Origin: Agarivorans sp. Toyoura001
GTDB lineage: Bacteria > Pseudomonadota > Gammaproteobacteria > Enterobacterales > Celerinatantimonadaceae
DNA length: 64,000 bases
NCBI RefSeq assembly: GCF_005405585.1
Contig: NZ_BJEQ01000005.1
Location: 1 to 64,000, forward strand
Direction of reading: 5' to 3'
Shown: positions 36,886-46,759 of the stretch, in pieces
Position numbering within the stretch: position 1 is the first letter of the stretch
How the letters are laid out: the number at the start of each line of letters is the position of its first letter
Notes under the pieces: model-generated
Database searches by the model: none
Seen by the model: the letters and a program-made list of their open reading frames with translations, nothing else
Told to the model about the DNA's origin: nothing
Made by a program: the position numbers and the translations under genes

Positions 36886-38394
36886 ATCTAACTCTTCTAT
36901 CTTAGCTTTCCAAATGGCCGGACCTTGTTGGTGAGCAGAGTTTCCATCTGAATCAACTGCCACAGTCACTGGCATATCTTCAACTTCAAACTCGTAAATA
37001 GCTTCCATACCTAGGTCTTCAAAGGCGACTACTTTCGCTTTTTTAATGGCCTTAGACACTAAGTAAGCTGCGCCACCTACCGCCATTAAATACACCGATT
37101 GATGTTTAGCAATCGCGTCTACAGTAGCAGGGCCACGTTCGGCTTTACCAATCATGCCTAACAAGCCCGCTTCTTCTAGCATCATGTCGGTAAACTTATC
37201 CATACGAGTGGAAGTTGTAGGGCCGGCTGGACCTACCGCTTCGTCGCCCACCGCGTCGACTGGACCAACGTAGTAAATAAAGCGACCGTTGAAATCAACG
37301 CCGTTAGGGAATGGTTTACCCTGCTCCAAATATTCTTTAATGCGTTTATGGGCGGCATCGCGGCCAGTTAAGATTTTGCCGTTTAGCAATACCGTTTCAC
37401 CCATCTTCCAACTAGCGATATCTTCTTTAGTAACTTTGTTTACGTCTACCCGACGTACGTTGTCGCCAACATCCCAAGTAATTTCTGGCCAGTCTTCTAA
37501 CCTAGGAGGTGTAAGCACTGCTGGGCCACTGCCATCTAAGTGGAAATGTGCATGGCGAGTTGCCGCACAATTTGGGATCATCACCACAGGCTTAGATGCA
37601 GCATGTGTTGGACAAGATTTAACTTTAACGTCTAATACTGTGGTTAGGCCGCCTAAACCTTGAGCACCAATGCCCAGTTTATTAATGCCGTCCATTAATT
37701 CTAAACGCAGTTCTTCGTCTGCATTCTCTGCGCCTTTTGCGATTAAATCTTGAATGTCTACCGGAGCCATTAGCGATTCTTTCGCCATCACAGCGGCTTT
37801 CTCAGCCGTACCGCCAATACCGATACCAACCATGCCAGGCGGACACCAGCCTGCGCCCATAGTAGGTAGTGTTTTAAGCACCCATTCAGCCACCGAATCT
37901 GAAGGATTTAACATCACCATCTTCGATTTGTTTTCGCTACCACCGCCCTTCGCAGCCACCATAATCTCGACTTTATCGCCAGCTACCAAATCAATGTGAA
38001 CCACTGCGGGAGTATTATCTTTGGTGTTTTTACGCGCGCCATTAGGGTCGGCAACAATCGACGCTCGTAAAGGATTGTCTGGGTTGGTATACGCTCGACG
38101 AACGCCTTCATCCACCATTTCTTGAACCGTTAAATCGCTTTTCCACTGTACATTCATACCTACCTTTACAAACGCGGTAATAATACCGGTATCTTGGCAG
38201 ATCGGTCGTAAGCCTTGAGCACACATACGAGAGTTAATAAGAATTTGAGCAATGGCGTCTTTAGCAGCAACGCTTTGCTCTTTTTCATAAGCTTCGGCCA
38301 TGGCTGTAACAAAATCGATGGGATGGTAGTACGAAATGAACTGCAGTGATTCAGCAACACTGTCAATGAAGTCCTGTTTACGGATGATGGTCAT
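36868..38394 (-). CDS. Class I fumarate hydratase
   Basis: Iron-sulfur fumarase of the TCA cycle, converting fumarate to malate. It has 508 residues from ATG at 38394, with GGAGACTTT before it; the frame opens at 38433. Alpha and beta parts are fused, as in FumA/FumB. Cluster cysteines are likely in PICQDTG, PNCAATRH and the CPTHA region, with VGIGIGGTAEKAA and VGPAGPTTSTRMDKFTD as further family signatures. The A/B subtype cannot be decided, so no symbol is given. Confidence 0.92.
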   Translation of the reverse strand: MTIIRKQDFIDSVAESLQFISYYHPIDFVTAMAEAYEKEQSVAAKDAIAQILINSRMCAQGLRPICQDTGIITAFVKVGMNVQWKSDLTVQEMVDEGVRRAYTNPDNPLRASIVADPNGARKNTKDNTPAVVHIDLVAGDKVEIMVAAKGGGSENKSKMVMLNPSDSVAEWVLKTLPTMGAGWCPPGMVGIGIGGTAEKAAVMAKESLMAPVDIQDLIAKGAENADEELRLELMDGINKLGIGAQGLGGLTTVLDVKVKSCPTHAASKPVVMIPNCAATRHAHFHLDGSGPAVLTPPRLEDWPEITWDVGDNVRRVDVNKVTKEDIASWKMGETVLLNGKILTGRDAAHKRIKEYLEQGKPFPNGVDFNGRFIYYVGPVDAVGDEAVGPAGPTTSTRMDKFTDMMLEEAGLLGMIGKAERGPATVDAIAKHQSVYLMAVGGAAYLVSKAIKKAKVVAFEDLGMEAIYEFEVEDMPVTVAVDSDGNSAHQQGPAIWKAKIEELDAKLSQ

Positions 38395-38598
38395 AAAGTC
38401 TCCACGTTTCCTTATTATTGCCTTTATTTTCAACAGCTTTTATTTAATCTGTTTATAAGGCTGTTAGGGTTATAGTCGTTATCCTTCATTGCCTATGATA
38501 CCCTTGCGCCATTAAGCCTGCTATAACCTTAAGCTAAGTTTTTACATTTTCTCTACATCAACAAACCCTTTAGTGAACGGTCAACTTAAACTGCCTAT

Positions 38599-39969
38599 AT
38601 GATTGTTAGTAAAACTTTTCCTATTCAGCCAAAAATCGTGTTTGAGCAACTCACCCAACAACACTGGTGCTGCTTTTTACAATCGGCTGCCGATTCTCAT
38701 GAGAATAACCATTTCGATATTCTAGTGGCCGATCCTATCGCCACTATTGCTTATCAAGCAGGCGTTTCACAGGTAAGCCTCGGCGAGCAACACTATCAAA
38801 GTACAAAAGCCCCCTTTGAATTATTAGAAGAGCTGCGAGAACAACTGTTTCCCAATGCTCAAACAAACGACACAGACTTTCCTTTTGTTGGTGGCGCGAT
38901 GGGCTTGTGGTCTTACGATTTAGGCCGCAGTTTGGAAACGCTTCCTGAACAAATCGCTCAAGATCTTAATACCCCAGATATGGCCGTTGGTTTTTATGAC
39001 TGGGCTCTTATCTTTGACCATGAAAAACAACAGACTACACTCATTCAATGGCATGATCTTGGCGATCAAATACAAGCAGAAACACGGTTGGAAGAACGTG
39101 CTTTGTGGTTAAACATTCAAACCTGCCAAGAAACACCACCTTTTAACTTAAGCAGTTCATGGCGCTGTAATACAAGCCAAGCTGAATACCAAACTAAGTT
39201 TGCGCAAGTGCAGCACTATTTACTCAGTGGCGATTGTTATCAAATCAATTTAACTCAACGTTTTGAAGCTAGTTATCAAGGTAGCGAATTAGATGCTTAT
39301 CAACGTCTCATTGCGGCTAATCAAGCCCCTTTCTCAGCTTTTATGCGACTTCCACAAAGTTGTGTATTAAGTGTTTCCCCGGAGCGTTTTATTAGCCTTA
39401 AGCAAGGTCAAATAGAAACCAAGCCAATTAAAGGAACACGGCCTCGAAGTAGCGATCTCATTCTAGATAAGCAACTTGCCGATGAGTTAAAGGCCGCAGA
39501 GAAAGACCAAGCAGAAAACCTAATGATTGTGGATTTGTTGCGCAACGACATAGGTCGCGTAGCAAAACCCGGTAGCGTATCTGTTCCCAAGCTATTCGAC
39601 ATAGAGTCTTTTCCTGCGGTTCATCACTTGGTTAGTACTATTCGCGCAGAGTTAGCGGAGCAATATTCGGCAGAGCAGCTGTTAGCAGCTTGCTTCCCGG
39701 GTGGCTCCATCACTGGCGCGCCAAAAATACGAGCAATGCAAATCATTGAAGAGCTGGAAGCCAATAGACGAAATGCCTATTGTGGGGCAATTGGTTATAT
39801 ATCAGCCAACGGCGATATGGATACCAACATCACTATTCGCACCCTCGTTTGCGAAAATCAAAAGATATACTGCTGGGCCGGTGGCGGAGTGGTGGTAGAC
39901 TCAAATGTAGACAGTGAATACCAAGAGATTTTTGACAAACTCAGTCGTATCTTGCCGGTATTGGAGTAA
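38599..39969 (+). CDS. pabB: Aminodeoxychorismate synthase component I
   Basis: Converts chorismate to aminodeoxychorismate for folate synthesis, 456 residues (E. coli 453). Chorismate-binding domain signatures are IKGTRPR, DLLRNDIGRVAKPGSV, FPGGSITGAPKIRAMQIIEELE and YCGAIGYIS. The pabB-nudL-sdaA order is as in E. coli, which supports the assignment over TrpE. It is divergent from the fumarase gene. Confidence 0.92.
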   Translation: MIVSKTFPIQPKIVFEQLTQQHWCCFLQSAADSHENNHFDILVADPIATIAYQAGVSQVSLGEQHYQSTKAPFELLEELREQLFPNAQTNDTDFPFVGGAMGLWSYDLGRSLETLPEQIAQDLNTPDMAVGFYDWALIFDHEKQQTTLIQWHDLGDQIQAETRLEERALWLNIQTCQETPPFNLSSSWRCNTSQAEYQTKFAQVQHYLLSGDCYQINLTQRFEASYQGSELDAYQRLIAANQAPFSAFMRLPQSCVLSVSPERFISLKQGQIETKPIKGTRPRSSDLILDKQLADELKAAEKDQAENLMIVDLLRNDIGRVAKPGSVSVPKLFDIESFPAVHHLVSTIRAELAEQYSAEQLLAACFPGGSITGAPKIRAMQIIEELEANRRNAYCGAIGYISANGDMDTNITIRTLVCENQKIYCWAGGGVVVDSNVDSEYQEIFDKLSRILPVLE

Positions 39970-40003
39970 CACTGTTCTAAGCCAATAGGAGAAGTTATCA
40001 CCA

Positions 40004-40570
40004 ATGCCTGTTATGCAACATTATTTACAGCGGTTTCTACTTCAACTTGCCAATACCGATAGTCAACGAAGCGCAAAACATGCTGCCGCCGTGTTGTTAC
40101 CAATTATCTCCCAACAAGGAAAAGAAGATAGGATTGTGCTTACTGAGCGCAGCGCACATTTACGCCACCACCCCTCTCAAATAAGTTTACCTGGCGGCAA
40201 ACAAGATCCCGAAGACATAAACCTCGCTCACACAGCATTAAGGGAAACCGAAGAAGAAATAGGTATTCCAGCACACGTATTCACCTTGCATGGTCAATTG
40301 CCACGGCAAACCACCGTGAGCAATTTTGCAGTACGCCCGTTTATAGCCACCACATCCGAACAGTTATTGTTTAAGCTGAACCAAGATGAAGTAGCCCAAG
40401 TAATGGTACTACCGCTACGCCCATTTCTGCAGTTAACTAACTACCACAGCTACCGTTTTACGCGAAATGGCCATAAAGAGCAGGTTTATTTTATAAAAGT
40501 AGATAAACATGTAATTTGGGGAGCTACCGCTAAAATATTGCGTGATTTTGCCATTCAATGTTGCAGATAA
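40004..40570 (+). CDS. nudL: Nudix CoA pyrophosphatase NudL-like
   Basis: A 188-residue Nudix hydrolase expected to cleave coenzyme A and its esters. The Nudix box region is SLPGGKQDPED...ALRETEEEIGI (about 63-90), in the variant form of the NudL family, preceded by LTERSAHLRHHPSQISLPGG, a CoA-pyrophosphatase hallmark. AGGAG lies upstream. It sits between pabB (34 bp) and sdaA. Confidence 0.88.
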   Translation: MPVMQHYLQRFLLQLANTDSQRSAKHAAAVLLPIISQQGKEDRIVLTERSAHLRHHPSQISLPGGKQDPEDINLAHTALRETEEEIGIPAHVFTLHGQLPRQTTVSNFAVRPFIATTSEQLLFKLNQDEVAQVMVLPLRPFLQLTNYHSYRFTRNGHKEQVYFIKVDKHVIWGATAKILRDFAIQCCR

Positions 40571-40637
40571 CTGAATATACTTATAATCTCAGAATTAACA
40601 TCTTAATCACATTCATGCCTTAGCAGTAGGATTAGAA

Positions 40638-41996
40638 ATGGTAAGTTTATTTGACCTTTTTTCCATTGGGATTGGTCCTTCTAGTTCACACACCGTTGGC
40701 CCAATGAAAGCCGCAAAGCTGTTTGCTGAGCGTTTAGAAACTCAACAAGAGCTTGCCCGCGTAGATTATCTTAAAGTAGAACTGTTTGGATCCTTAGGTG
40801 CAACTGGCAAAGGTCACGGTACAGGCAAAGCAGTAATTTTGGGCTTAATGGGTGAATCCCCAGAAGCCATAGACGTTGATAAAGTAGATGCCTTGCTTCA
40901 GCAAGTTGAACAATCTGAAGAGCTTAATTTGCTTGGTAAGAAACTGGTTAATTTTGGTAACAGCGGCGCCATTGTTTTTCACCGCCGTAAACACTTGCCA
41001 GCACACAGTAACGCACTAAGTTTTCATGCGCATTTAGATAACGGAAAAGCCGTAACTGCAACTTACTATTCTATTGGTGGCGGCTACATTATTGAAGAAG
41101 GCGAATCGACTAGCACTGAGCAGCACAATTATCCCTACCCCTTTGATAGCGCCGAGTCACTGCTAGTTCGCTGCAAAGAAAGCGGCAAAAGCATTGCAGC
41201 AGTAGTGTCAGCTAACGAGCAAGTTCACTGCTCTACTCGTACCATTAGCCAATATACCCTGCAAATTTGGAACACTATGCAAGCGTGTGTAGCACGAGGC
41301 ATAAGTGAAGAAGGTATTTTACCTGGCGGTTTAAAACTAGCCCGTCGGGCTCCAAGCTTGAAACGCCAACTGGCCTCTCAACAGAATCTAAGTTCAGACC
41401 CTTTAAACGTAATGGACTGGGTAAACTTGTATGCCCTAGCGGTGAGTGAAGAAAACGCCGCTGGTGGCCGAGTAGTTACCGCCCCCACTAATGGCGCAGC
41501 AGGGATCATTCCCGCAGTGTTGCACTACTATCACAACTTTGTACAAGAACTCGACCAAGACGCGATTAATCAGTTTTTCTTAACTGCTACCGCCATTGGA
41601 TCTCTTTATAAAACCAATGCATCGATCTCTGGAGCCGAAGTAGGCTGCCAAGGTGAAGTGGGAGTTGCTTGTTCAATGGCTGCCGCAGGCTTAGTTGCCA
41701 TGTTTGGCGGTAACCCTGAACAAATAGAAAACGCAGCTGAAATTGGCATAGAACATAACTTAGGTCTAACCTGCGATCCAATCGGCGGTTTAGTACAGGT
41801 TCCCTGTATTGAACGTAATGCCATGGGGGCGCTAAAAGCTATCAATGCTGCTCGTCTTGCTCTACGCGGTAGTGGCGAACACAAGGTCTCACTTGATAAA
41901 GCCATCAAAACTATGTGGGAAACAGGATGTGATATGAAGAGTAAATATAAAGAAACCGCGCGCGGCGGCTTAGCAGTAAACATTATCGAATGTTAA
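40638..41996 (+). CDS. sdaA: L-serine ammonia-lyase
   Basis: Iron-sulfur serine deaminase making pyruvate and ammonia, 452 residues (E. coli SdaA 454). The N-terminal signature is [18 protein letters not shown], followed by [20 protein letters not shown]. Cluster cysteines are likely in [11 protein letters not shown] and [12 protein letters not shown]. It is the last gene of the pabB-nudL-sdaA run. Confidence 0.95.
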   Translation: MVSLFDLFSIGIGPSSSHTVGPMKAAKLFAERLETQQELARVDYLKVELFGSLGATGKGHGTGKAVILGLMGESPEAIDVDKVDALLQQVEQSEELNLLGKKLVNFGNSGAIVFHRRKHLPAHSNALSFHAHLDNGKAVTATYYSIGGGYIIEEGESTSTEQHNYPYPFDSAESLLVRCKESGKSIAAVVSANEQVHCSTRTISQYTLQIWNTMQACVARGISEEGILPGGLKLARRAPSLKRQLASQQNLSSDPLNVMDWVNLYALAVSEENAAGGRVVTAPTNGAAGIIPAVLHYYHNFVQELDQDAINQFFLTATAIGSLYKTNASISGAEVGCQGEVGVACSMAAAGLVAMFGGNPEQIENAAEIGIEHNLGLTCDPIGGLVQVPCIERNAMGALKAINAARLALRGSGEHKVSLDKAIKTMWETGCDMKSKYKETARGGLAVNIIEC

Positions 41997-42100
41997 TGGA
42001 ATTTTTGCTGTAAATATCTAGTTACTCGAGCTATCTCTTTGTTTTAGTAATAGTTAAGTGCAATTGACACTAAAAGACTATAACATTTATACAACATATC

Positions 42101-42120
42101 GGCCTGCATCTTTGCAGGCC
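42101..42120 (+). terminator. Hairpin between sdaA and the di-heme cytochrome gene
   Basis: Stem GGCCTGC/GCAGGCC with a 6-nt loop, 105 bp after sdaA. No real T-tract follows, so termination is uncertain. It lies before the chosen cytochrome start and argues against the GTG at 42058. Confidence 0.5.
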
Positions 42121-42150
42121 GCTTGCATTATTACAAATGGATTTGAAACT

Positions 42151-44262
42151 ATGCTACTACAGCTCCTCTCTGGGCTATTTTTGCTCGTGTTAAAAATTGT
42201 GGCCTTTCCTTTTAAGCTCATCATTAAAGGGATCATGGCGGTAATACATTGGGTATCGGGTTTACTAAAAGCCCTATGGCAAGTTTGGTTAGCACTTGGC
42301 CCGCGATGGTTACGTTATTCTTTTCTGAGCATTGCTATTGTGCTCGCTGGCTATTTCTCATTAAAAGCCTTTCTCAAACCTAACTTAACCTTAGAAACGG
42401 TAAATCAGGTTCATTACCTCAATAAGGGCTGGAGCGACGAACAGCGCGAACGTTACTACTACACCCCCCAAGGCACCGAACTATTAGGTTTAGAATACGA
42501 CTGGTTCGTTAACTTAGAGTTGCCTTTATCTAAAGATTTACTGACAAGCCCAGACAACATGCGTGGCTGGGGCTTTATTGTATCACCAGGACAACAGGCC
42601 ACTACGCTAAACCCAGGTAATTTGCCGGTTGGTTTAGGTCGACATATTGACCCTAAATCGGGTAAAGAGCGCTTAGACCTTAGCTGTGCGATGTGCCATA
42701 CCGGCGAGCTTCATTATAAAGGTAATGCCTTGCGAGTTGATGGCGGACAGGCAGTTCAAAGTATCTCAAATGCCAAACGCGGCGAATTCATTACAACCTT
42801 AGCAGCCTCGGTAGTAGCCACTTATATTAATCCGGTTAAATGGAATCGCTTTGCCGACAGAGTTGTTGGCCAAGACCCAGAACTACGAAAACAACTACGC
42901 AAACAGATTTGGGGCTTCTTAGGCAACATTAAGCAATTTGTTACTGGTGCTGGCGCCTCTAAATATTACCCAACTGAAGAAGGCCGAGGCCGAACTGATG
43001 CAGTTGGACGTATTGCAAACGTTGTGTTTGGTTACGACTTAGATGAGCCGAGTAACTACCGTGTAGCAAACGCCCCGGTAAGTTACCCCTTCCTTTGGGA
43101 CATTTGGCGCTTTGATTGGGTGCAATACACCGGCTTTACTAATCAAGCGATGGCGCGCAACGTAGGCGAGAGCCTCGGTGTGTTAGCGCCAATTAAGCTA
43201 GTGAATGATGAAGGTAAGCTGCTCACAACAGAAGAATTTGGTGAATCGGTCATCGATTTAGCAGGTATGCATTGTATTGAAGGTACGCTGCGTTCATTAG
43301 AACCCCCTCGCTGGCCAGAAGAAATTCTCGGCAATATTGACCTCGATAAAGCGACTCACGGCAAAGAGCTTTTCTTAGATCAATGTCAGTTCTGCCATGG
43401 CCCGCATAAAGTTGAACCTTACCAGTGGAAGGTCGCCAGTAAGGCGGGACAGAACCCAGATAATCAAATAGACGTTAACTGGCAATGGGATATGGATGGC
43501 GATGTTACTTTCGTTGGTCAACAGGCTGTACGAGAAGACTGGCGTAAAGTAATTTGGGCAATGCCTTGGGTGAAAACCACTGTTATAGGCACCGATCCTA
43601 CTGCGGCCGACAATTACATGGATCACCGTTACGATGGCAGTAAAATCATTCCTGGTTCAGAGCCCGTTAATGCGGGCGATGGTTTGCAGATTTTGCTCAA
43701 TCGTCTCGTGCCTAAACTGTATCAAAATAATGGTATAAGCAAAGAACTAGTGGCTGATTACGACGGCTTAAACGTACCTTTCCGTATTGCTAATATGCGC
43801 GCCTACAAACCGCGCCCATTACATGGCGTATGGGCAACTCCGCCATTCTTACATAACGGTTCTGTGCCGACTTTGTATGACCTACTCTCGCCACTTAGAG
43901 AGCGCCCTAAACAGTTTTATGTAGGGGATAGAGAATATAACCCTCAGCGTTTAGGTTTTGTCACAGACAAACGCCCTGGCAGTTTTAAACACGACACCAA
44001 CATTAAGGGCAACAGTAATCGCGGTCACCTATTTACCGACGTAGATATGCCCGGTCGCATCGGTCGCTTACTCAGCGTAGAAGAACGAGCAGCCATTCTT
44101 GAATACTTAAAAGTGATGGGAAATCCAGACTTTACTCAACGCTTAGGCGGCGATCCTTTAGATTGGTCAGCTTATACACAGGCGCCTACTTTTGCGTCAG
44201 AGCAGCAAGCCTGTTTAGACAGTTTCAGTGCTGCTAAAAACAACCCCGTGAAGGTGCATTAA
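42151..44262 (+). CDS. Membrane-anchored di-heme cytochrome c, RoxA-like
   Basis: A 703-residue protein with two or three N-terminal hydrophobic segments (within about 1-75), then a large periplasmic part. Two CxxCH heme motifs are visible: CAMCH (about residue 179) and CQFCH (about 411). YKPRPLHGVWATPPFLHNGSVPTLYDLL near 550 is typical of di-heme peroxidase-like proteins, here most like the rubber-oxygenase RoxA group. The substrate is unknown; polyunsaturated or isoprenoid oxidation is only a guess. ATG at 42151 is preferred because the longer GTG frame runs through the hairpin. A catalase-like gene follows after one base. Confidence 0.72.
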   Translation: MLLQLLSGLFLLVLKIVAFPFKLIIKGIMAVIHWVSGLLKALWQVWLALGPRWLRYSFLSIAIVLAGYFSLKAFLKPNLTLETVNQVHYLNKGWSDEQRERYYYTPQGTELLGLEYDWFVNLELPLSKDLLTSPDNMRGWGFIVSPGQQATTLNPGNLPVGLGRHIDPKSGKERLDLSCAMCHTGELHYKGNALRVDGGQAVQSISNAKRGEFITTLAASVVATYINPVKWNRFADRVVGQDPELRKQLRKQIWGFLGNIKQFVTGAGASKYYPTEEGRGRTDAVGRIANVVFGYDLDEPSNYRVANAPVSYPFLWDIWRFDWVQYTGFTNQAMARNVGESLGVLAPIKLVNDEGKLLTTEEFGESVIDLAGMHCIEGTLRSLEPPRWPEEILGNIDLDKATHGKELFLDQCQFCHGPHKVEPYQWKVASKAGQNPDNQIDVNWQWDMDGDVTFVGQQAVREDWRKVIWAMPWVKTTVIGTDPTAADNYMDHRYDGSKIIPGSEPVNAGDGLQILLNRLVPKLYQNNGISKELVADYDGLNVPFRIANMRAYKPRPLHGVWATPPFLHNGSVPTLYDLLSPLRERPKQFYVGDREYNPQRLGFVTDKRPGSFKHDTNIKGNSNRGHLFTDVDMPGRIGRLLSVEERAAILEYLKVMGNPDFTQRLGGDPLDWSAYTQAPTFASEQQACLDSFSAAKNNPVKVH

Positions 44263-44263
44263 G

Positions 44264-45511
44264 ATGAAAAAGACTCCTATCATTCAGTGCACAATTACAG
44301 CGAGCTTGCTGGCTATTGGATTAAACAGCGCAACGGCGACTGATTTGTACCAGGAAATGGGCATTACCAAGCCCGAGCAAGAAGCAATAATGTCGGCGAT
44401 TAACTCGGCGAGAGAAATCTCTAAACGTGCAGAGCAATATAACGGCTTGCCCTACCGTCGTGATGCTCATGCAAAAGCAACTGGGTGTGCTCGTGCCACT
44501 TTCTCAATCAACCCAGATATACCGGAGCGCTTTAAAGCCGGTATGTTTGCCGACGCTGATAAGCAGTACCTAGCATGGATCCGATTTTCTAACGGAGACA
44601 TGTTAGTGCAAGCCGATAGTAAAGGCGATGCGCGAGGCATGGCAGTTAAGGTGATGGGTGTACCCGGCAAAGCCATTGCTCCAGAGCTAGGCGAAACTCA
44701 CAACCAAGATTTCATCATGACCAATACCCCTGCGTTCTTTAATCGAAACATCTTTGATTATGCTGATGACATGTTGTATTTGGCTAAGTTTGAAAGAACC
44801 AAGTGGTTTATTAGTTTCTTTCCGCCACGCTTACACCCTAAGCAGTTCTATCGCGCCATTCAGACGGTTTCATCAGTGATTGATACCCCTCTGAATGCAC
44901 AATATTTCTCGATGCTGCCCTACCGACTTGGTAAGAGCACTATTAAATTCTCGACTAAACCCTGCTCTGGCATGAGTTTCCCTAACAAAGTAGATAAATC
45001 AAATCCCGATTATTTAAGCAAACAGTTAGAAACTCAACTGGCTAACGGCGGAGCTTGTTTTGAATTTATGCTTCAAGAGAAAGTACCCGGCCATTACATG
45101 CCAGTAGATGATGCCACCGCGATTTGGTCTGAAAAGGCCTCACCGTTTATCACTGTAGCCACCATCAATATTCCGCCGCAGTATTTATACTCGGATCAGC
45201 AGCAACAGTTTTGTGAAAACATTTCGATGAACCCTTGGCGTGCAGTAGAAGGCTGGGAACCTTTAAGCAGTTTAAACAAGGCTCGACGCGTGGTTTATCA
45301 AGCGGTGTCTAAGTATCGTCATTCCCAAAATAAAGTGCCTACACCAGAACCTAGCTCTTGGTGTATAAACGAAAATGGTGAAGCGTGTGACGAGAACCAA
45401 GGCTTAATTGTTAGTAAACCTACCTGGCCATTACCGCGCTGTTTTGACCAAAACGCTAAATCTATCGATGGCGAAACTCTCGCTAGCGATTGCAAACAAC
45501 AAGCTTACTAG
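44264..45511 (+). CDS. Exported catalase-fold heme protein (y4iL-like)
   Basis: A 415-residue protein with a Sec signal peptide (about 1-25). It has a minimal catalase-like fold. DAHAKATGCARATF (about 66-79) matches the catalase distal-His motif, IRFSNGD follows, and FIMTNTPAFF matches the Asn-containing segment. A C-terminal ARRVVYQ could provide the proximal heme Tyr. The tail has several cysteines (CINENGEACDEN). Related proteins include peroxidase-like and fatty-acid hydroperoxide enzymes; the true reaction is not known. One base separates it from the cytochrome gene, so the two probably work together in the periplasm. Confidence 0.75.
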   Translation: MKKTPIIQCTITASLLAIGLNSATATDLYQEMGITKPEQEAIMSAINSAREISKRAEQYNGLPYRRDAHAKATGCARATFSINPDIPERFKAGMFADADKQYLAWIRFSNGDMLVQADSKGDARGMAVKVMGVPGKAIAPELGETHNQDFIMTNTPAFFNRNIFDYADDMLYLAKFERTKWFISFFPPRLHPKQFYRAIQTVSSVIDTPLNAQYFSMLPYRLGKSTIKFSTKPCSGMSFPNKVDKSNPDYLSKQLETQLANGGACFEFMLQEKVPGHYMPVDDATAIWSEKASPFITVATINIPPQYLYSDQQQQFCENISMNPWRAVEGWEPLSSLNKARRVVYQAVSKYRHSQNKVPTPEPSSWCINENGEACDENQGLIVSKPTWPLPRCFDQNAKSIDGETLASDCKQQAY

Positions 45512-45523
45512 ACCCATGAAAAC

Positions 45524-45546
45524 GCCTGATGTTAATCAGGCTTTTT
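45524..45546 (+). terminator. Terminator after the catalase-like gene
   Basis: Stem GCCTGAT/ATCAGGC with GTTA loop and T5, 12 bp after the stop. Confidence 0.87.
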
Positions 45547-45549
45547 CAT

Positions 45550-46695
45550 TCAGAGTATTTGAATCTTCTCAAAACAATTTTTATGGTCATTCCAGCGCCA
45601 ATTATTAGCCGGGTTTATCGCAACCCCTCCCCGCCAAATCTCGCCTATTTGCTCCGCAGGCACAGTTCGCTTACCCGCTAAAGCTTGTTTACCTGCATCG
45701 GTAATTTTATAACTTGAATGATTATCCCATCGAGACGAATTAGCGTTAACGATAGTAAGGTATGCAGGTTGCAAGTTAGCGAGATACAAAATGTCTTTGC
45801 ACAACCAAGTATCCCCTAAGAACGTAGCCTTTTCTAAGGTTTGAACATTAACAAACAAACGTCCTAAGCCAATATCAGGGTTAGCCATAACTTGTTGGTA
45901 TCGCTCAGCAGCACTCGGCGTGGTGGTTTCTACCTGCCTAGCTTTTAGTTTTTCGCTTTCACTGCTTTCACTACTTTCAAAGCTAGCTAGTAATATTGGT
46001 AACTCAGCGAATGGCGAGGCCAAAGACTGTAAAATATAGTGTTGAGTCAAAGTTAACCCGGTTGAGCTAGAAGGATACTCTTGGCCAAAACGCAGCAATG
46101 CTTCTTCCATAAACGGCAAACATTTTAGATCTTCATTCAATAGATTTGTAATACCATGAGGGGATTGCTCGGCGATTGTTAGCCAAACCCGTTTACCTAA
46201 ATTTAATTGCGCGTTGGTTAATGCGCTGCGCTGAGGATATAGCGCTTCCAACTGGGCAATATTGAGATTACCCAAACCATGGAAGTAGCTTGTATCTGGG
46301 TGTTTCCCAATACAGATCAACTGCGTTTTATCTATAAGTGACGGTAACTTAGCCAGGTGATACAGGCATTCAGCCAACTGCAACTGATCGTAGAGATCAT
46401 GCTCAAACCACAGCACTATCTCGCTAAAGCTATCGAGTTTATCTAATACTTGCTGGCGCTGTTGGAAGCTTTCCAAGATCTGATTTTTAGTCATCTCTGT
46501 TTGAGGAAATGGACTGTCTAACAACATAGTTTGATAAATGAAATCAGCTCGAGCCTGAAGGTGAGTTTCACCTTCAGCAGCGATGATAGGGCCATCGTGA
46601 AGCACATCTCGCCAGCAAAGCACTTGGCCATCGAGAAGTATTGACTCAGCAAGCATGTCGCCAACAGAGTCGCCATTGGTAATATGTAATTGCAC
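45550..46695 (-). CDS. DUF1835 domain protein
   Basis: A 381-residue cytoplasmic protein. The N-terminal DUF1835 signature is LHITNGDSVGDMLAES...VLCWRDVLHDGPI (about 2-36), followed by a domain with VLWFEHDLYDQLQL near 90. The C-terminal part has helices and a Trp-rich end (RWNDHKNCFEKIQIL). Function is unknown. It is transcribed alone. Confidence 0.8.
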   Translation of the reverse strand: MQLHITNGDSVGDMLAESILLDGQVLCWRDVLHDGPIIAAEGETHLQARADFIYQTMLLDSPFPQTEMTKNQILESFQQRQQVLDKLDSFSEIVLWFEHDLYDQLQLAECLYHLAKLPSLIDKTQLICIGKHPDTSYFHGLGNLNIAQLEALYPQRSALTNAQLNLGKRVWLTIAEQSPHGITNLLNEDLKCLPFMEEALLRFGQEYPSSSTGLTLTQHYILQSLASPFAELPILLASFESSESSESEKLKARQVETTTPSAAERYQQVMANPDIGLGRLFVNVQTLEKATFLGDTWLCKDILYLANLQPAYLTIVNANSSRWDNHSSYKITDAGKQALAGKRTVPAEQIGEIWRGGVAINPANNWRWNDHKNCFEKIQIL

Positions 46696-46759
46696 GACGA
46701 AATTCCTAATTAAACAGGCCAGTTACCTTAGCAAGCTCGCCTGTTTAAGTACAATCAGC

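Noticed and set aside
42058-42150. Longer GTG-started version of the di-heme cytochrome
   Set aside because: The added 31 residues run through a 7-bp perfect hairpin and have no signal or helix character; ATG at 42151 gives a normal membrane start.
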